Below, piece by piece: positions 10,782 to 23,815 of a stretch of 64,000 bases of DNA; position 1 is the first letter of the stretch; each line of letters opens with the position of its first letter. A program made the translations under genes and the position numbers. Origin of the DNA: Papilionanthe hookeriana x Papilionanthe teres (taxonomy: Eukaryota > Streptophyta > Magnoliopsida > Asparagales > Orchidaceae); contig CM040439.1 in NCBI GenBank assembly GCA_022702705.1, positions 26,254,345-26,318,344 on the forward strand, given 5' to 3'. The notes under the pieces are model-generated. The model was not told the origin of the DNA and searched no databases. It was given only the letters and a program-made list of their open reading frames with translations.

Positions 10782-12189
10782 AATCGCCCACATAAAGGTC
10801 TATCGTAATTCAGGACATTCAATTATGGTAACAAGCCATTTTTAAAGACCTGCAAGATGAGTAAATATTATGTCAAGAAAAGCAATGATTTTGAGTGTTC
10901 TTTTAGTGCAAAAGTGTTGTCTTGGTCTCTTTAAACAAGCGTCATCAACTTCTTTTACAATATGGCCTGCTTCTTTAATTAAATGACCTGCACTCCTTAT
11001 GAGTTTATCTGACAATTTTCTTTTTGTACTTGCCCGTTATTTAACTTTGCAATTGGACCGAAAGCACTAGGGTCGAAAGGAAAATCTTAGAAAATATGAA
11101 GGCTTGAAGGAGAGGGAGTTGGTTCATACTTTTGAGATAATGCAGCACTAAGTTGTATGGCTTATTTGTTGTATATGTTTAGACAAAACGTCTTTGTTAT
11201 TTGATTTCCTCGATCTTTGGACCTGCTAGATGAAGGCCTTTTTCATTTCAAGATCATTGGTTTTGCTGTCTTGTTGCCAGGTGGGAGAGAAAGTTCATGA
11301 GCTGAGGGAAGATCCGAGGAAGCAAGTTTGTTTTTCTTTTTTTTTTTTTCTTCCTTCATTTCTGTATGATTAGTGTATTGATTTTTTCCATTATAGGCAA
11401 TTTCTTTTCTATGTATGAAATATGCAGCCAGTAATAAACTTTGGATTTTGGTTTTCCAGTTAATCGAATCTCTGTACATCATAATTTATGACTCTTTATG
11501 CTTTATGACTGGTTTGGAAGATTTCCTTGGACCTCTGGAGCACCTTAGCGAGTACTTTGGGCAAGTGACTGATGACTTTGATGAATCGCCTTTAAATTCA
11601 TGAGGCAACTTTATAAGCAAACACTGCATGTTGCCTTCAGAATGCATGTGAATCAGGCAATCTAATATGCCCAATCAGGCAATTTGGCCAACTGTTATAT
11701 TGCTTTACGAATACCAGCCTTTCTTTCATTTCTTAGCAAGTCATAAGTAGCATTTAAATGATTTAAGTAAACTAGTTCATCTAATCTGAATTCTGAATTT
11801 CGCTTTGCTCGCGCCTATCATATCACGCTTTTGCATGGAAGAAAGCTTGTGTCAGCAGTTACTCATCACAAAATTTCACTAAAAGTTCTATTTTCTCGAA
11901 ATAAAAATTACAAAAATTTACATGCAAGACATGTTCTCATTATTAAACAACAATCATTAATTCTCAAGATAGAATTTGACTGTAACTTGAACATTTAGAT
12001 GCCTAAATAGAGCCTTTCACTGAAAGAAATGAAGTGAAGATTTCCTCAATTTTGATGTGTAAGTTAAACTAAAACACTTCTTAATTGAGAGCAATTTAAA
12101 TAGATGATGTTAAATTCGAGGGTGAAAAATTACACTGCATTATTTTCAATATCAAAGTTTAAAATTTTGTAATCGATTACAAAGGCAAT
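10782..12189. other. Intergenic DNA between L4 and repeats, no gene seen
   Basis: AT-rich sequence with a poly(T) run near 11333-11350. The longest open frames here (about 62-79 codons) have no recognisable domain and lack gene-like composition. Confidence 0.5.
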
Positions 12190-13200
12190 GAGTAGGGAGG
12201 CTTTTTTTGATCTATATGTGAGGCGTATGCCTCAAGACATTTTGAGGCATAAGCCTCAAATTAAAAAAAAAATTGTGTAAATTAAGAAGCATTGTATAAA
12301 TTTTGAAGTGAAGTACAAAATAACATATTAATATTTAACTTATTAACACAATAAAAATTAATATGATAACATTCTAATCAAATAAAAATTAATAGATTGC
12401 ATAAAATTAAAAATACAACAACAACAACAAGCCTTTATCCCACTGAGTGAGCTCCATGAATCCTTTTCCTCCATCGCGTCCTATTGAGTGTCATATTTTC
12501 ATTGAATTCTAATAAACTAAAATCATTTTCTATTCAATAAACCGTAAAATTAAAAATAACATGGTAATATTATTTAATTAAATTATGAAATATGATGCGG
12601 GTTATACAAACTTTTAATTATTAAAATAAGCTAAGATATTAAAATAAAATAATAAAACATCAAAATATAACAATTAAAATAAATTTAACCTAGTTCTTTC
12701 TCTCTAACTCATATCATCCCCTACATAAATAAGAATATAACAAGTAATCTATATTTGATTTTAAATGCAATAGTATCACTTATTTTTATCACCCAATTAG
12801 TTTTCATTGAAGTTGTTGGCATAAGGAATTGTGTATCTCGCATCTCATATTCAGCTTATTTATATTCTCCAATTCCTCATCTTTTTAATCCTAGCTATCT
12901 TCTACTTTACTGGATAATCATCAATAAAAATATTAGTTTAAATAATAATTATGTTGATAGTTAGAACTTCAACTAGAAAAAAATTTTATGGATACATTTT
13001 CCTTTTATTTCTTGTCATTTAATCTATGAGATGTGAGGGTAATAAGTAAGGTATATTAATATTACTTTTAGTTTTGTTAAAAGCAAAATTACTATATCCT
13101 CAAAAGAATGAGGTGTTTTTTTCTAGGTGAGCCAGGCCTTGAGGCGTCTCAACATGGTTGAGTCATAAAACTCACCGAAGGAGAATGAGGCATAAGCTAA
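12190..13200. repeat. Repeat-derived block with GAGGC...GCCTC palindromes
   Basis: At 12218-12258 the sequence GAGGCGTATGCCTCAA...TTGAGGCATAAGCCTC forms nested palindromes. Related GAGGC/AGGCC motifs recur at 13130-13195. The two places bracket about 0.9 kb of AT-rich DNA that contains the LINE tail, suggesting a nested non-autonomous element. Its class and exact ends are not clear. Confidence 0.35.
12416..12533 (-). mobile_element. RTE-type LINE 3' end fragment
   Basis: On the minus strand the sequence encodes the C-terminal end typical of plant RTE-clade LINE polyproteins (RTRWRKRIHGAHSVG then stop). This is followed by AGTGGGATAAAGGCTTG and a (TTG)n tail. It aligns by eye over about 110 bp with the larger fragment at 57755-58199. 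The element is 5'-truncated. Confidence 0.75.
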
Positions 13201-13731
13201 GGGCGTGCCATATAGTGTGCAATTTGGACCATCGTAACCATATAATAGGGTTTGATATTAATATTGCAGATAACCCAAACTACATGGCTAAATTTAGGCT
13301 AAATTCATGAAATAATCAAGCTATAACAGGATAATTGTACAATTTGACATTACAAAATTTGAGGCCCTCAATCAAATAATCAGAATTAAATGTACACTTA
13401 ATATTTTGTGGGATGAACAAGTAAAATTTTGATTTGGCAATGAGTAATTTACTAGATTCCATCACTTGATTTCATGTGTATAGAAATGAACATTATTGTT
13501 CTGCATAAGGAATCTTTCTATTTGCAACATACCAATTTCGCTTTGATTATCGGATAACAAATTGTGTTTCACAGCATAACTAGTAACATGTAGTTTTCTT
13601 AGTACTAGGACAGCACATCATCCATATATACCTTACATACTAAAACAATGTGATAAATATAATAACTAGTAACTTGGCTGCACCGACCTTATTCATTCCA
13701 TGAGAATAAAATGTATTCATCGGGTTGATAT

Positions 13732-16700
13732 TTATCTTGTAAAGAACTTTTTAACCTGCCAATAAATGATAGGTGAAAATATATGTAAAAATTTTCTTTT
13801 ATTTATTTTCATAAATGCCAACAAAAAGTAGCTATTCAGTGTATAGGATTTTGAGTTGCATGTGTGCAAGAAGACATAAAAGTCAGAATGCACAAGATAG
13901 ATCGACTTCATTGATTAAGCGTGACAACAACAGTTTAATATTGGCTAATAATCTAAAAAAAGGACAAAATAGGAAAAAAATATTGTATAATAATCAAGTT
14001 TGAAAACATTATCACCTGCTCCAATGTCAGAAACATTATAACATTCCACGAGCCAAGCCGACCAAAATTTGGAAAGAACCCCTTGTAGAAAGCAAAAGGT
14101 CCCTGATAAGAAAATTTATCATCAGTTCTTTCATTTGCACTGATTGTAGCAACACCATATCAACTAACAATGAATACTTTTTTAAACATTGAAGTGCATA
14201 AAATTTAACTAAACTCCAAAATATGAAAGCACAAAAGAGACCGCAAGTCCATAAACTCTTGAAGTTTAATGAACTCATGACATCAACAGCAACAAAATTC
14301 TTATCGTAAGCTTAGGGTTTAGGGTTTACAACAAGACCTAGCTCATAGTCCCACCTAGGCCAATTGTTTTTCTCCTCATATGTTTGTGTGGATGGAGTGA
14401 GGTGATGCCTCATGTTTTCACCACCTCGTGCCATCAAGATAAGAGACTGAAGACTGAACATCGAACTCCAAAAAATTTAGCATACCCTTTATGTGATGCC
14501 GTAAAATTCTAAGATTTCAAAAGGGTTTTTTAACTTTATGTGGCATAGAAATCCCCTCCTCAGCATATCTTAGCAACTGCAGAAATAATAAAGACCTTGT
14601 GGACTACATATTTTCTTTTGGCCATGCCCATGCCCTCATAAGCTAATTTGATTATGTTACAGGTTTAGCTTTATAAATGCCATGATCAAAACTTTTATAT
14701 TGTAGATGGTCCTCCAACCTATATGGTGTGCTATGATCTTCCTTGCTTGACCTGTTACCAATTACATAAGTTGTTAATAATTTAATTTCAAGCATATCCA
14801 ACCCTGACTCTAGAACGTCACAAAGTTATTCAATTTGATCTCAATTTTGAGTCAAATTTAACCATATGGATGGTGCAATTCAATGTTGTTATGATACATC
14901 AAGGGAAACCTATAGCAACTACTCAATTGCAGGGTGCTAGGAGAAGCATATAACATATGACAAGGAACTTCCTGCACTTCACCAAGCAACCTTATATAAT
15001 CAAAGAAGAAATTGCAGATCAAATGGATCACAACCCACTTCAATACCTCCAGATGCAACTAAAGCTTTAGTAAGCTGATCTATGAAGTGGATGGAGTATA
15101 TACAACAATTTATCTTAGTCATTTGATATAAGATGCAAAACAAATGGTGGATATGGATTCATGACTTCCAGGTAGAAGACATGTGGATGTGCTAAGGATG
15201 CCATAGTGCTCCCCATTTCATGGTTCCTCAATATGTTATATTTATAAAATGAGTTCAATAATCTTTGTTTTTTTCTCACTCCTTTTTTTTAAGTAATAAC
15301 ACTTTTCAATATTTATATTATTTTTTTTATTATTTATTTATTAGTTATCCTTATGTTTGTATTTATTTTGTCTAAATATATACTTATTTTTTCTATTTTT
15401 TTTTTACTTCATTATTTATGAATTTAAAACTAAGCGCGTTGTGAATTTTCTCCATTTGCACATGTCCAATTTCGTCTTCCCTTCATGTGCAGCTCAAGTG
15501 ATAAGGAGGAGCCTTCCAAGGCTGTTTATTCCTTCTAGACTCATCTGAATAAAAAATTCTTTTCAAGTAAATAGGATTTACTAAGTCCGTTCTTCGTAAA
15601 ACAACATCCTATTTCAACTGTTGTCGCATTCAATTGAGTCAACTTGTAGAACACATTCGTAAGTCTATAAATGTTTAGTACGAATCTTCTACAAGGCTGC
15701 CAGCATAGATTCAAATCAGCCTAGACTGCTTTAGTAGAATGGTAACTGGGGGTAAATAAAAAAAACAGCAACCAACACGCTCACAATCATGGTTTGGATG
15801 AGCTTCAGTGTAAATGACATTTAGACCAAGCTTGAAAATGACAGTTATCCCACGGAGCCAGAACAAGTTTATAACCAGTTAGATTAAGAATAAGGCGAGG
15901 CTCAATGTTGCCGGAAAGTTGGAAACAAAGAATAAGCATACCTCATTTTTCAATGTTCTAATGAAGCAATCAAGTGTGCTCTTGTACGTTGAATCTCCCA
16001 TCATTCTTGACTTTACCTGATGTGCCAAAATATTACCAACTATTTCCTATTTTATCATGCTATTGGAGTTAATACTTGGGGATTTGTGCAGTTTATATAA
16101 GCAAGAAATTTGGACAGAGCAAAAGGCTAACATTTTTATGAGAAGTGTAGAAATTGAAGGTGAAGGAATACTTACAACATCAACAGGAGAACCAATACAA
16201 ACTCCAAAAAGGCCAGCCCCCAACCCAGCCAAAACATGCGTAAATACATTATCTGAAAATCCGGGAATTTTCAATATAGTCTGCAGAAAAAAATATGAAT
16301 CGTATGAAGAGAAGTATTTCATTAGATTTAGGCAGATCATAATAAATTGCAACTATAATAATCGGAGTGGTGTTAAAATCCATGCCTGCTTAACATGATC
16401 ATAGCTAGCCAACTCTGCAGCATTTATGATTGCATTTCGTACAATATTTGGACCAAGCCCAGTCCAAAGAGCGCCCAGTCCTTCCTATGTTTAAAAGAAG
16501 ATTGATTTTAGCACGTAGAACAGTTAAGTAACATGGCTATGAGTGTAATTAAGCCTTTCTAAAGCACAACCTGTCTAATTATTGTGTAATAGGCATTCAA
16601 TGCTCCTGAATAACTTCTTGATACTCCAACTGGAAGCTTTCCCTCAGCTTGAAGCCGAACTTTCACAAGGTCAGTGGGATTTGCTACCGCAATTGCTATG

Positions 16701-19700
16701 GCACCTAGTTGAAGTTGTAATATAGCATTTTTCATGAAAATGAATATCATTCGAGAGAATATCATTTCTTTCAATAACAAAATTGATTAAACTTGCATAT
16801 AGATAAAAGAATGTAAGTCTTCAACTACTCTTCTTTTGAACAATAACCTGTTGTAAGGCCAGCAAGTATTTTCTTGGATAGAGAAATATCCCCAACAAAA
16901 TAATCTCCAACATAAAAGGATTTGACCTGCAAAAAAAAGAGAGATGAATAAGTAGAGATGCAAATTTCTAAATTATGACATGAAATTGAACAACATAAGC
17001 ATTGCATGCAAACTATTGAGTTTTGTTTCTCCGGTGAAGCAATCACAACTTACCGGCTCATATAACCCAATCCGTAACCCTCCATACAGAAATTGACGAT
17101 GAAGACCAGGAATGATGCCTTTCCAAAGTGCCGCCAAGCCTTCTTCCCTAGCAATTGTGGCAACAGTTCCAAGCATTCCCCTGTATTGAGGTGCAGCAAT
17201 TGCATCTACTGTAATCGCTTTCCTTTGGAGCTGAAGCCTGACTTTTGTTGTGTCCAAAGGAATGGTACAGAGCTGCATTTTCAATAGTTAACGCTTTTAA
17301 GTAGGGGCTATTTCATTTATTAGAGTGAATTAAAATTGAATATGCTAGTACATCTATTTTGCTCAGCATCGTCATTATTAGTCTTATCCAAACTATTTTG
17401 GATAGACTTTATAAACTCTCCTAAAGTGCTTTCTAAGGTGCTAACTCTATTTTGAACAATCAATTACATATTTTTTAGCCATGCTATCTGCTTTAATCTC
17501 TTACTTCTCTTGATGATGCATCTACTGACATCAATTGGAAAAATATCCCAAGCATCCAAATCTATTTATTACAACCTTATTTCTAATACATGTTAACCAC
17601 AACATCTCAAATGTAATCATTTTCACCATATCTTTTCTAGTGGTATCATATTTTTTTATCAGATATACAACTTAAAGCTCTAATTCTTGTCGCACTCAAC
17701 TTGCCTATCAATAGATTGTGTTACCCAATACTTTAGGCACATAACGTATAGATGTTTAATTTTAATTTTATAAATACTGTTTATTCTTCACGGCATTGCT
17801 TACCTCACAATCTCCAAATACTTTTTATTTTTCATGGCATTTCTCATCTCACAGTTTCCGGAGGCATATCTCATCTCACAGTTTCCGGAGGCATTTCTCT
17901 ACGTTAACAACCTAGCTTTTACTCTATGATTAACTACAAACAGCTTCCTTCATGTTATAAAAAAATATTATAGCTAAAATTGCATATCATGAATTCTATG
18001 TTTGTTCACTCAAATTTGACCCCGTCTTGTAAAAAATTGCTCAATTATTCTAAGGTTATGGTCATCAAAAAAGAAAGATGTCTATTAATATGAAACTAAG
18101 AGACATTTTTAATCATAGTGGTGTAGATGTTTTTTTATTTATTTATAAATTATAATGTCATGCTCTATAAATAGGACATGTCTATGATGTTTCCTATCAA
18201 TAAGACAAATTGCTTTTTTCTTGGAATCCATTTCACTGCGGTTGATAACACTCATGGCTATTCGTCCTCTGTTTCAATGAAATTCTAAACCACCATTTTG
18301 GTATGTTAAACATTGGCATGACAATGCACGCTATAAATCATATAGCAATCATAAAGGTACATCCATAACATAAATTTTTAAAACAATTTCTGTTTTTGAA
18401 ACAAATACTATTCTTCAAACAAATATAATCTAACCAGCCTTCTATGATACTTAGTTATGGTATCCATTTTATAATAAAGGCTTAAAATTTTGCATCTAAA
18501 TGATGTGTGAATATTTGAAGTCATAAGAGATCAAATTTACAGCTTAATTGTATCACATTCTACAATGGTTAAGCTACTGTATGAATTAGATTTCAGGAGC
18601 ACATCAAATTCTTACAAATTGTCCATACAATAGGTGATGATTGTTTTTCTTTGAAATGAATGAGAATTTAGAAGAAAATTAAAATGACAATGTTAATTTA
18701 ACTACGCAAAAGTACCACAAAAAATATTGACGATCAATGAAAAAAAATTCATTGTCAAACTACAAGAATTCATATTTTCAAAATAAATTATAACAAAGCT
18801 CACAAAATCTTTCATGAGTGCTAGCCAAATAATGAATACAAATTTAAAGTATGAATGAGTGTCATCATTCATGCCCCATCAATTAAGAATGATTTTAGAA
18901 GTTAAATAGTGAACCTCAAAGCACTCAAATGATGATCCAATAATTGTTAATGCTTATTTAAAGGAGCATTGACTTCTGCATATTTACACACGAAATGATT
19001 GCCTTGCCACAATGATTCCAACACAACATAAAAAAGTTCGGATTAATGCATATTTAAGAGCCCAACCAATTGATCATAATTGGCGTTTCATCATATAACC
19101 TTTTTTGTTAACTCTAGGTCACTCAAAGTCCCCTCTTTTCAGAAGTGGTGTGGTGCACTCTCGGTCGACTTCATTTATATGATGATTTTCACTTATTTCT
19201 TTTTCTTTACAGCTGAACTATGCTGACCATCCTTTAAAATCCACCATCTTGAATGTTCATCACTACATAGCACTCTTAGTCACCAAATATCTATCATCTT
19301 TCAAGTTTATGTCATCATTAATTGTGAAGTCATATCTTTTGATCAATGCAAGCAGCTGTATGTTATGCATTATCGCCTGATTAGTCAACATCCTTCAATG
19401 ACTAGCAATCTCTACTACTCGATGCCCATCGTTAACCAATGCACATTACTGCCTAATTTCACCATCATTCAACATTCATAATGTTGATATAACATCAATT
19501 ATTTTCTTCTTTTTATTCGTTGATCAAATAATTATAGTCTGAAATATTTAGCATCACGATGAAGAAACATTTGTCAATGTCTAACACCCATCATCACCAT
19601 CACCGTCTATTGCCCAATGCCTACCATTGCTTCACACTTTCCATTGACCAACATCCATCATTCTATTATGACATCCATCATTATCAGACATAAATCATCA

Positions 19701-22011
19701 ATTGGAATCCAATGCTACTTGACCTGTCTGCATCAAATGCCATCGGTTCCAATACTCTTCTACGCTTAATGATACAACTAAAATGCTATGAAGCACTGGC
19801 AATACACACAAATATACATGTTGACCAAGTAGTATATGGAACTTAATACACGTATTGATTCCATAATTAACAAGTGAACTCTCATGTCTAAAGAAGATTT
19901 AGACTACTAGTTTTGAATCTAGTATGAAGATTTGCAATTTGATTATTTTGAAGTTTCTAATCCTAATTATTTTGCAAAAATTAAAGCCTAGAAATAATAT
20001 TGAGTTAGAACAAGTAAAAGAAAGTATCCCTGAATCGATCCTATGCAAACCAGATCAATCTAAAGTTGACAATCAGGAACAACAATTTTCCTTAAACCCT
20101 CAATATGGTCATAAGGAAATTGGGGTCATATTACAGTTAGTCACCTAAACATACAAAAACTCTAGTATTTATAAATTTTATTTCATGATTACACCACCTA
20201 ATAATATTATTTCTTTTATCATAGAGCACTGTGTAACTTAATTGTTCTACTAGCCTACTCCAGTAGCACTAGATCACTACTCATTTTGACTTCTTAAGTG
20301 ATCGGTTTATGAGTAAATTAAATTCAAAATGTTAAACTATCAACTTACAATCAAATTATACGCAATCATATAACAAAGATTTCACCAACTTGCATAAAAA
20401 TCCAATTCAAGAGAGAGAATTGTTAAAGTCTTACTCATTAAAGGTTAAGCAAAATAAATTTCATTGCAAAATCGAAGTTTAACGAAGTTAGAATGATCTC
20501 ACCAAGGCTCTCCACTAATTCCCATGAAATACAACAAAATCCTCGAGTTTTACACAGTTTTGAGAAAAATGGATACACACTCATACTTAAACTTACACTT
20601 GTTCTCCCTCATAAAAACACTCACTCGCACTCACAACACTCCTCTGGATTCCTCCTTCGAAATGCTCTGACAGTTCTCAAGTATTCTCATTCTTCATGTT
20701 GTTGGTTTGTAAGCCTCTTTACTCTCTTCTTCTCTAGAATCCCCTTGAATTGCTCGTTTTGCATTTGGCAGAGGTTTCTATGCTGTCCATTGTAAATCAA
20801 TGCTTGTAAACTGCTCAAACCATCAAAACATGTGAACTGACGCCTATGTGCTAGTATGCGGTACTTTGACGCTATTTCCTAGAGCCTAAGCGTTGGTTTT
20901 TATCGCCTGAGCATTGGTGGTCCGGTGCCTAATTTCTACTTGCTTGAATCCCGGTGCAAAGGTTTTGGATGTCTAGACGCTCGTATCAAGCTTGTGGAAA
21001 AATAAACATTTTGAAACCAGACTGAATTGGTATGTTCAACCGTGAACCGGTCGGTAGTTTGGTTCTTGTTTGGCTGAAAAAAGGCTCCGCATCGAATTGG
21101 CAAAAACCGGCGATCGAACTGATCAACTGGTTAAAGTCTCATTTTTAATCTTATGCCACATTCTTATTAGAAATTTTGAAAAATGATTTGAATCTTTTGA
21201 TGTCATGTAGAATATATATTGCTCTAATCATTCCCGGCTTCATTTTTTTCTTAACCTATTCGTATATTATATTTCATTTTTTGCTCTTTTTTATTTTTTT
21301 GGTTATGTTTCCCTCTTGTTGACCTTCATGTTGAATTCCATCTAATTTTTATGCCATTTAAGTTATATTTAATATTTTATACATTTTACATCATCCGGTT
21401 CAACCCTCTTTGTTTAATTTTTGGTTCAACCTCTTTGTTTAATCCTCGGTTTAACCCTCTGTCCAACCGTTGAATCTTGAAACTCCTCCTCTACCGGTTC
21501 AATGTCTATCCAATTTTCTGAACCTTAGAGAAAAATAACTCTTGCCAATAAATTTGGATCAGTTGATTTCAGTGGCACACGCATCAGAGTCCCTAAAATA
21601 GGAGACGATCGTTTATAGTTTTGAAATGAATGCTTATATTTTAGTAAGAGGACTAAAAAGGCGATGTTAGTTTAAATGGGCAAAATTACAACAACAGAAA
21701 TAACAAGGCCATTTTCAAACAACGGACATCCATATTATCAAAATAGAGGGCAACAAAACCAACAAGATCTTTCATGAACGCTAGTCAATTACAGTATACA
21801 CGAGCTTCATTAGCCATGTCATGTGGTAGGTTAAGCTTTAATGTATCTCTAATCTACCAGAACAGAAGAATGGCAACCGAAAGATTTCGCGCACTGAGTG
21901 AAGGATCGCCAAAATGGTTAAACTACTAACCTCTGCGAAACAGGCGGCGAAAGCACTAATCGCGAACCTTTCAGGGAACGAGATCTCAGTTCTGGCGGCG
22001 TGGTCGACCAT
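13732..22011 (-). CDS. UCP1: Mitochondrial uncoupling protein (UCP/PUMP), nine exons
   Basis: Inner-membrane carrier of the SLC25 family that dissipates the proton gradient and exchanges metabolites. Exons on the minus strand: 21931-22011, 17054-17272, 16848-16926, 16571-16704, 16386-16484, 16176-16280, 15942-16016, 14016-14102 and 13732-13755. They join in frame to 300 residues (plant UCPs are about 300-306). The three carrier signatures are present: PLDTTKVRLQ (residue 32), PTDLVKVRLQ (136) and PVDVVKSRMM (236). The UCP-type segments LWKGIIPGLHRQ and ALWTGLGPN are also clear. The start is the ATG at 22009-22011, giving MVDHAARTEISFPERF. Intron 1 is 4.7 kb and intron 7 is 1.8 kb. Intron 5 appears to use a GC donor. 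The last exon is only 24 nt (VKKFFTR then stop), which makes the C-terminus shorter than in Arabidopsis UCP1. The choice of UCP1 over a paralogue is by similarity only. Confidence 0.95.
14308..14328 (+). repeat. Two-unit telomere motif in UCP intron 7
   Basis: CTTAGGGTTTAGGGTTTAC carries two TTTAGGG units, opposite in orientation to the large arrays. It is too short to be more than a micro-insertion or chance. Confidence 0.5.
17837..17900. repeat. 27-bp tandem duplication in UCP intron 1
   Basis: GGCATTTCTCATCTCACAGT plus TTCCGGA at 17837 is repeated at 17863 with one substitution, and a looser copy precedes it near 17790. It is intronic, with no sign of function. Confidence 0.6.
18590..21800. 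repeat. Diverged direct repeats inside UCP intron 1
   Basis: About 230 bp near 18590-18825 and 21565-21790 share the order GATTTCAG..., ATAGG(T/A)GA(T/C)GAT(T/C)G, TGAAATGAATG..., and AAATCTTTCATGAGTGCTAG against AGATCTTTCATGAACGCTAG. By eye the match is about two-thirds identical. They bracket about 2.7 kb that includes CAT-rich low-complexity sequence (19330-19700) and CCGGTTCAACC-type motifs (21030-21500). An old tandem duplication or the two ends of a decayed element would both fit. Confidence 0.4.
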
Positions 22012-23486
22012 GGCTAGCCTGCGCCGGCTCTCGGCGTAGAATGGGGAATGCGAACGCGATTCAACTCTAGAATGAATCAGCTGCGATCTTCGTCTGGATT
22101 GAATCCCAAGGATAGCTGACGCCTCCTCCGATTGAAGTTGTTAATTTTAGCTGTTATGCCTTGGATTCGGTGAACTGTGAAGCCTCGTGTGCGTCCTTCT
22201 CTTAATAAATCATTTGCGGATTTCTACTCCCCTCGTCACCACCTGCATTTTATGCTGGCACGTTTGGGAAATTTATAAACACAATTTACTCAATTTATAA
22301 GCATAGAAATATTCCGAAATTTATTATCCAAAGTCCCAGATGGATTCTCGTTTATAAAAAAAATTATATTTAGATGCTTAACTTTCTTAAAATGTACTCA
22401 ATAGATGGAGCCGCATTCAATTTTAGATATGCAAATATTTGTAAGCTTTTCAGTTAATATAAATATTGTTGCCCGTACTTCTTTGTAAAAAAATCAATTA
22501 AAATAGTTATTGTTGAATTCAAATCTATCATTTGGACCTCGCCCAAGTAATAGAGCTGGATTCCGGGGGAATTATGTTTTCATTTACTTTTTTCCTTTTT
22601 AATTAAAAGGAGTCCCTCTTCTGGATAAGTAGTATTCTTTCCTTTCCAGGATAATTCTCTTTTCTGGATCATATGAATGATCAAAAGAAGAGAGGAACTG
22701 GGAAAGACAGAAATATGACAATAACGACAAATAGGAGAAAAGAGAAATGTTGGAAGTTTACGTGAGATAAACCTTGCAATTCGACAAGATCGGGCGGAAG
22801 TACCTTAGACCAGTATCCGCGAAAGAATATCAATGTATACTACTCATAATAAGAGAGTTAGTTGTATGTGCCTGTTATGGGGTCAAGAGCACTCGCAAGG
22901 GGATGTATATCACTTGGTTAATTACGTCTTAAGGGATACCGAAGATTTCTCTCAATAAAAAGGGTTTCACTTATATTATCATAAAAAGGGTTTCGTGATG
23001 AAGATGTGGCTCGCAAAGTCGATGATGCACAACGATCAGCCCCAACACAAGCTGTTGTGGTTAGTCTCTGATATGATAAAGAATTGATTTCTCATGAATG
23101 ACTTCTTCATTTCACTGAGAGGCTTATATAGAGCCTTACAAATTACAATATTTATAAATAAATTTCTAGTTGCCATCTATTTATAAATAGAACCTTACAT
23201 TTGAAGCAAATCTCAATAGATTTCTAGTTCCCAAGTAGTTTGTTTGGCAACGTTATACTGACTCTTTAGATTTTGCTTATGATTAGATAGCAAATAGCTT
23301 CTTAAGGATTAACTATTCCTTCATTCACGCTATGAGATACGTGGTGTCCAATGCCTCCTTTGGTTAGGGTTTGGAGGACTTGTATGAGGCATGTGGAATG
23401 ACATCTGATTTTGCGGGATGAGGAGTGTTTAATCTTTATTAATTGAGTCATCTCCTTTTCAACGAACTTTTCCAAGCTGTAACTTT
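22012..23486. other. Upstream region of UCP, no gene seen
   Basis: The first 200 bp contain the likely UCP leader and promoter on the minus strand, moderately GC-rich near the start codon. The rest is AT-rich with unassigned repeat-like sequence. No TATA box could be assigned with confidence. Confidence 0.4.
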
Positions 23487-23815
23487 AGGTATTATTTGGA
23501 ATGAATGTATATTCAATTTTTATTTTTAGTTTTTATTTTAGTTTTTATTTTTATTTTTCTTTTTGTTTAAAAATATGTTTTTATTTATCTATTTCTTACA
23601 TGTTTTTATTTTTTATTTTTTATTTTTAAAAAACAAATTAACATCTTAAAAAAGTTCTTAAAACAATCTTTTTTTTAAAATGTTAATAGCAATTAAATAT
23701 ACTCTTAACATACCAAACAGATTTTATTTAATGTTGTAACATAAATAAATCAAAAGAAAAATAAAATAAAAAATAAATAGCAAAATTGATCCCAAATGGC
23801 CCTTTTATCTTTTGG
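23487..23815. mobile_element. Foldback (MITE-like) element
   Basis: The left end reads GTATTATTTGGAATGAATG and the right end TGATCCCAAATGGCCC. In between lies a T-rich arm (TTTTTATTTTTATTTTT runs) followed by an A-rich arm (AAAAATAAAATAAAAAATAA), so the whole folds back on itself. Such non-autonomous elements are common in plant genomes. No coding capacity. Exact ends and target-site duplication were not determined. Confidence 0.45.

Noticed and set aside
15460..15520. SINE-like A box (AGCTCAAGTGATAAGGAGG)
   Set aside because: No B box at the proper distance and no tail or target-site duplication.
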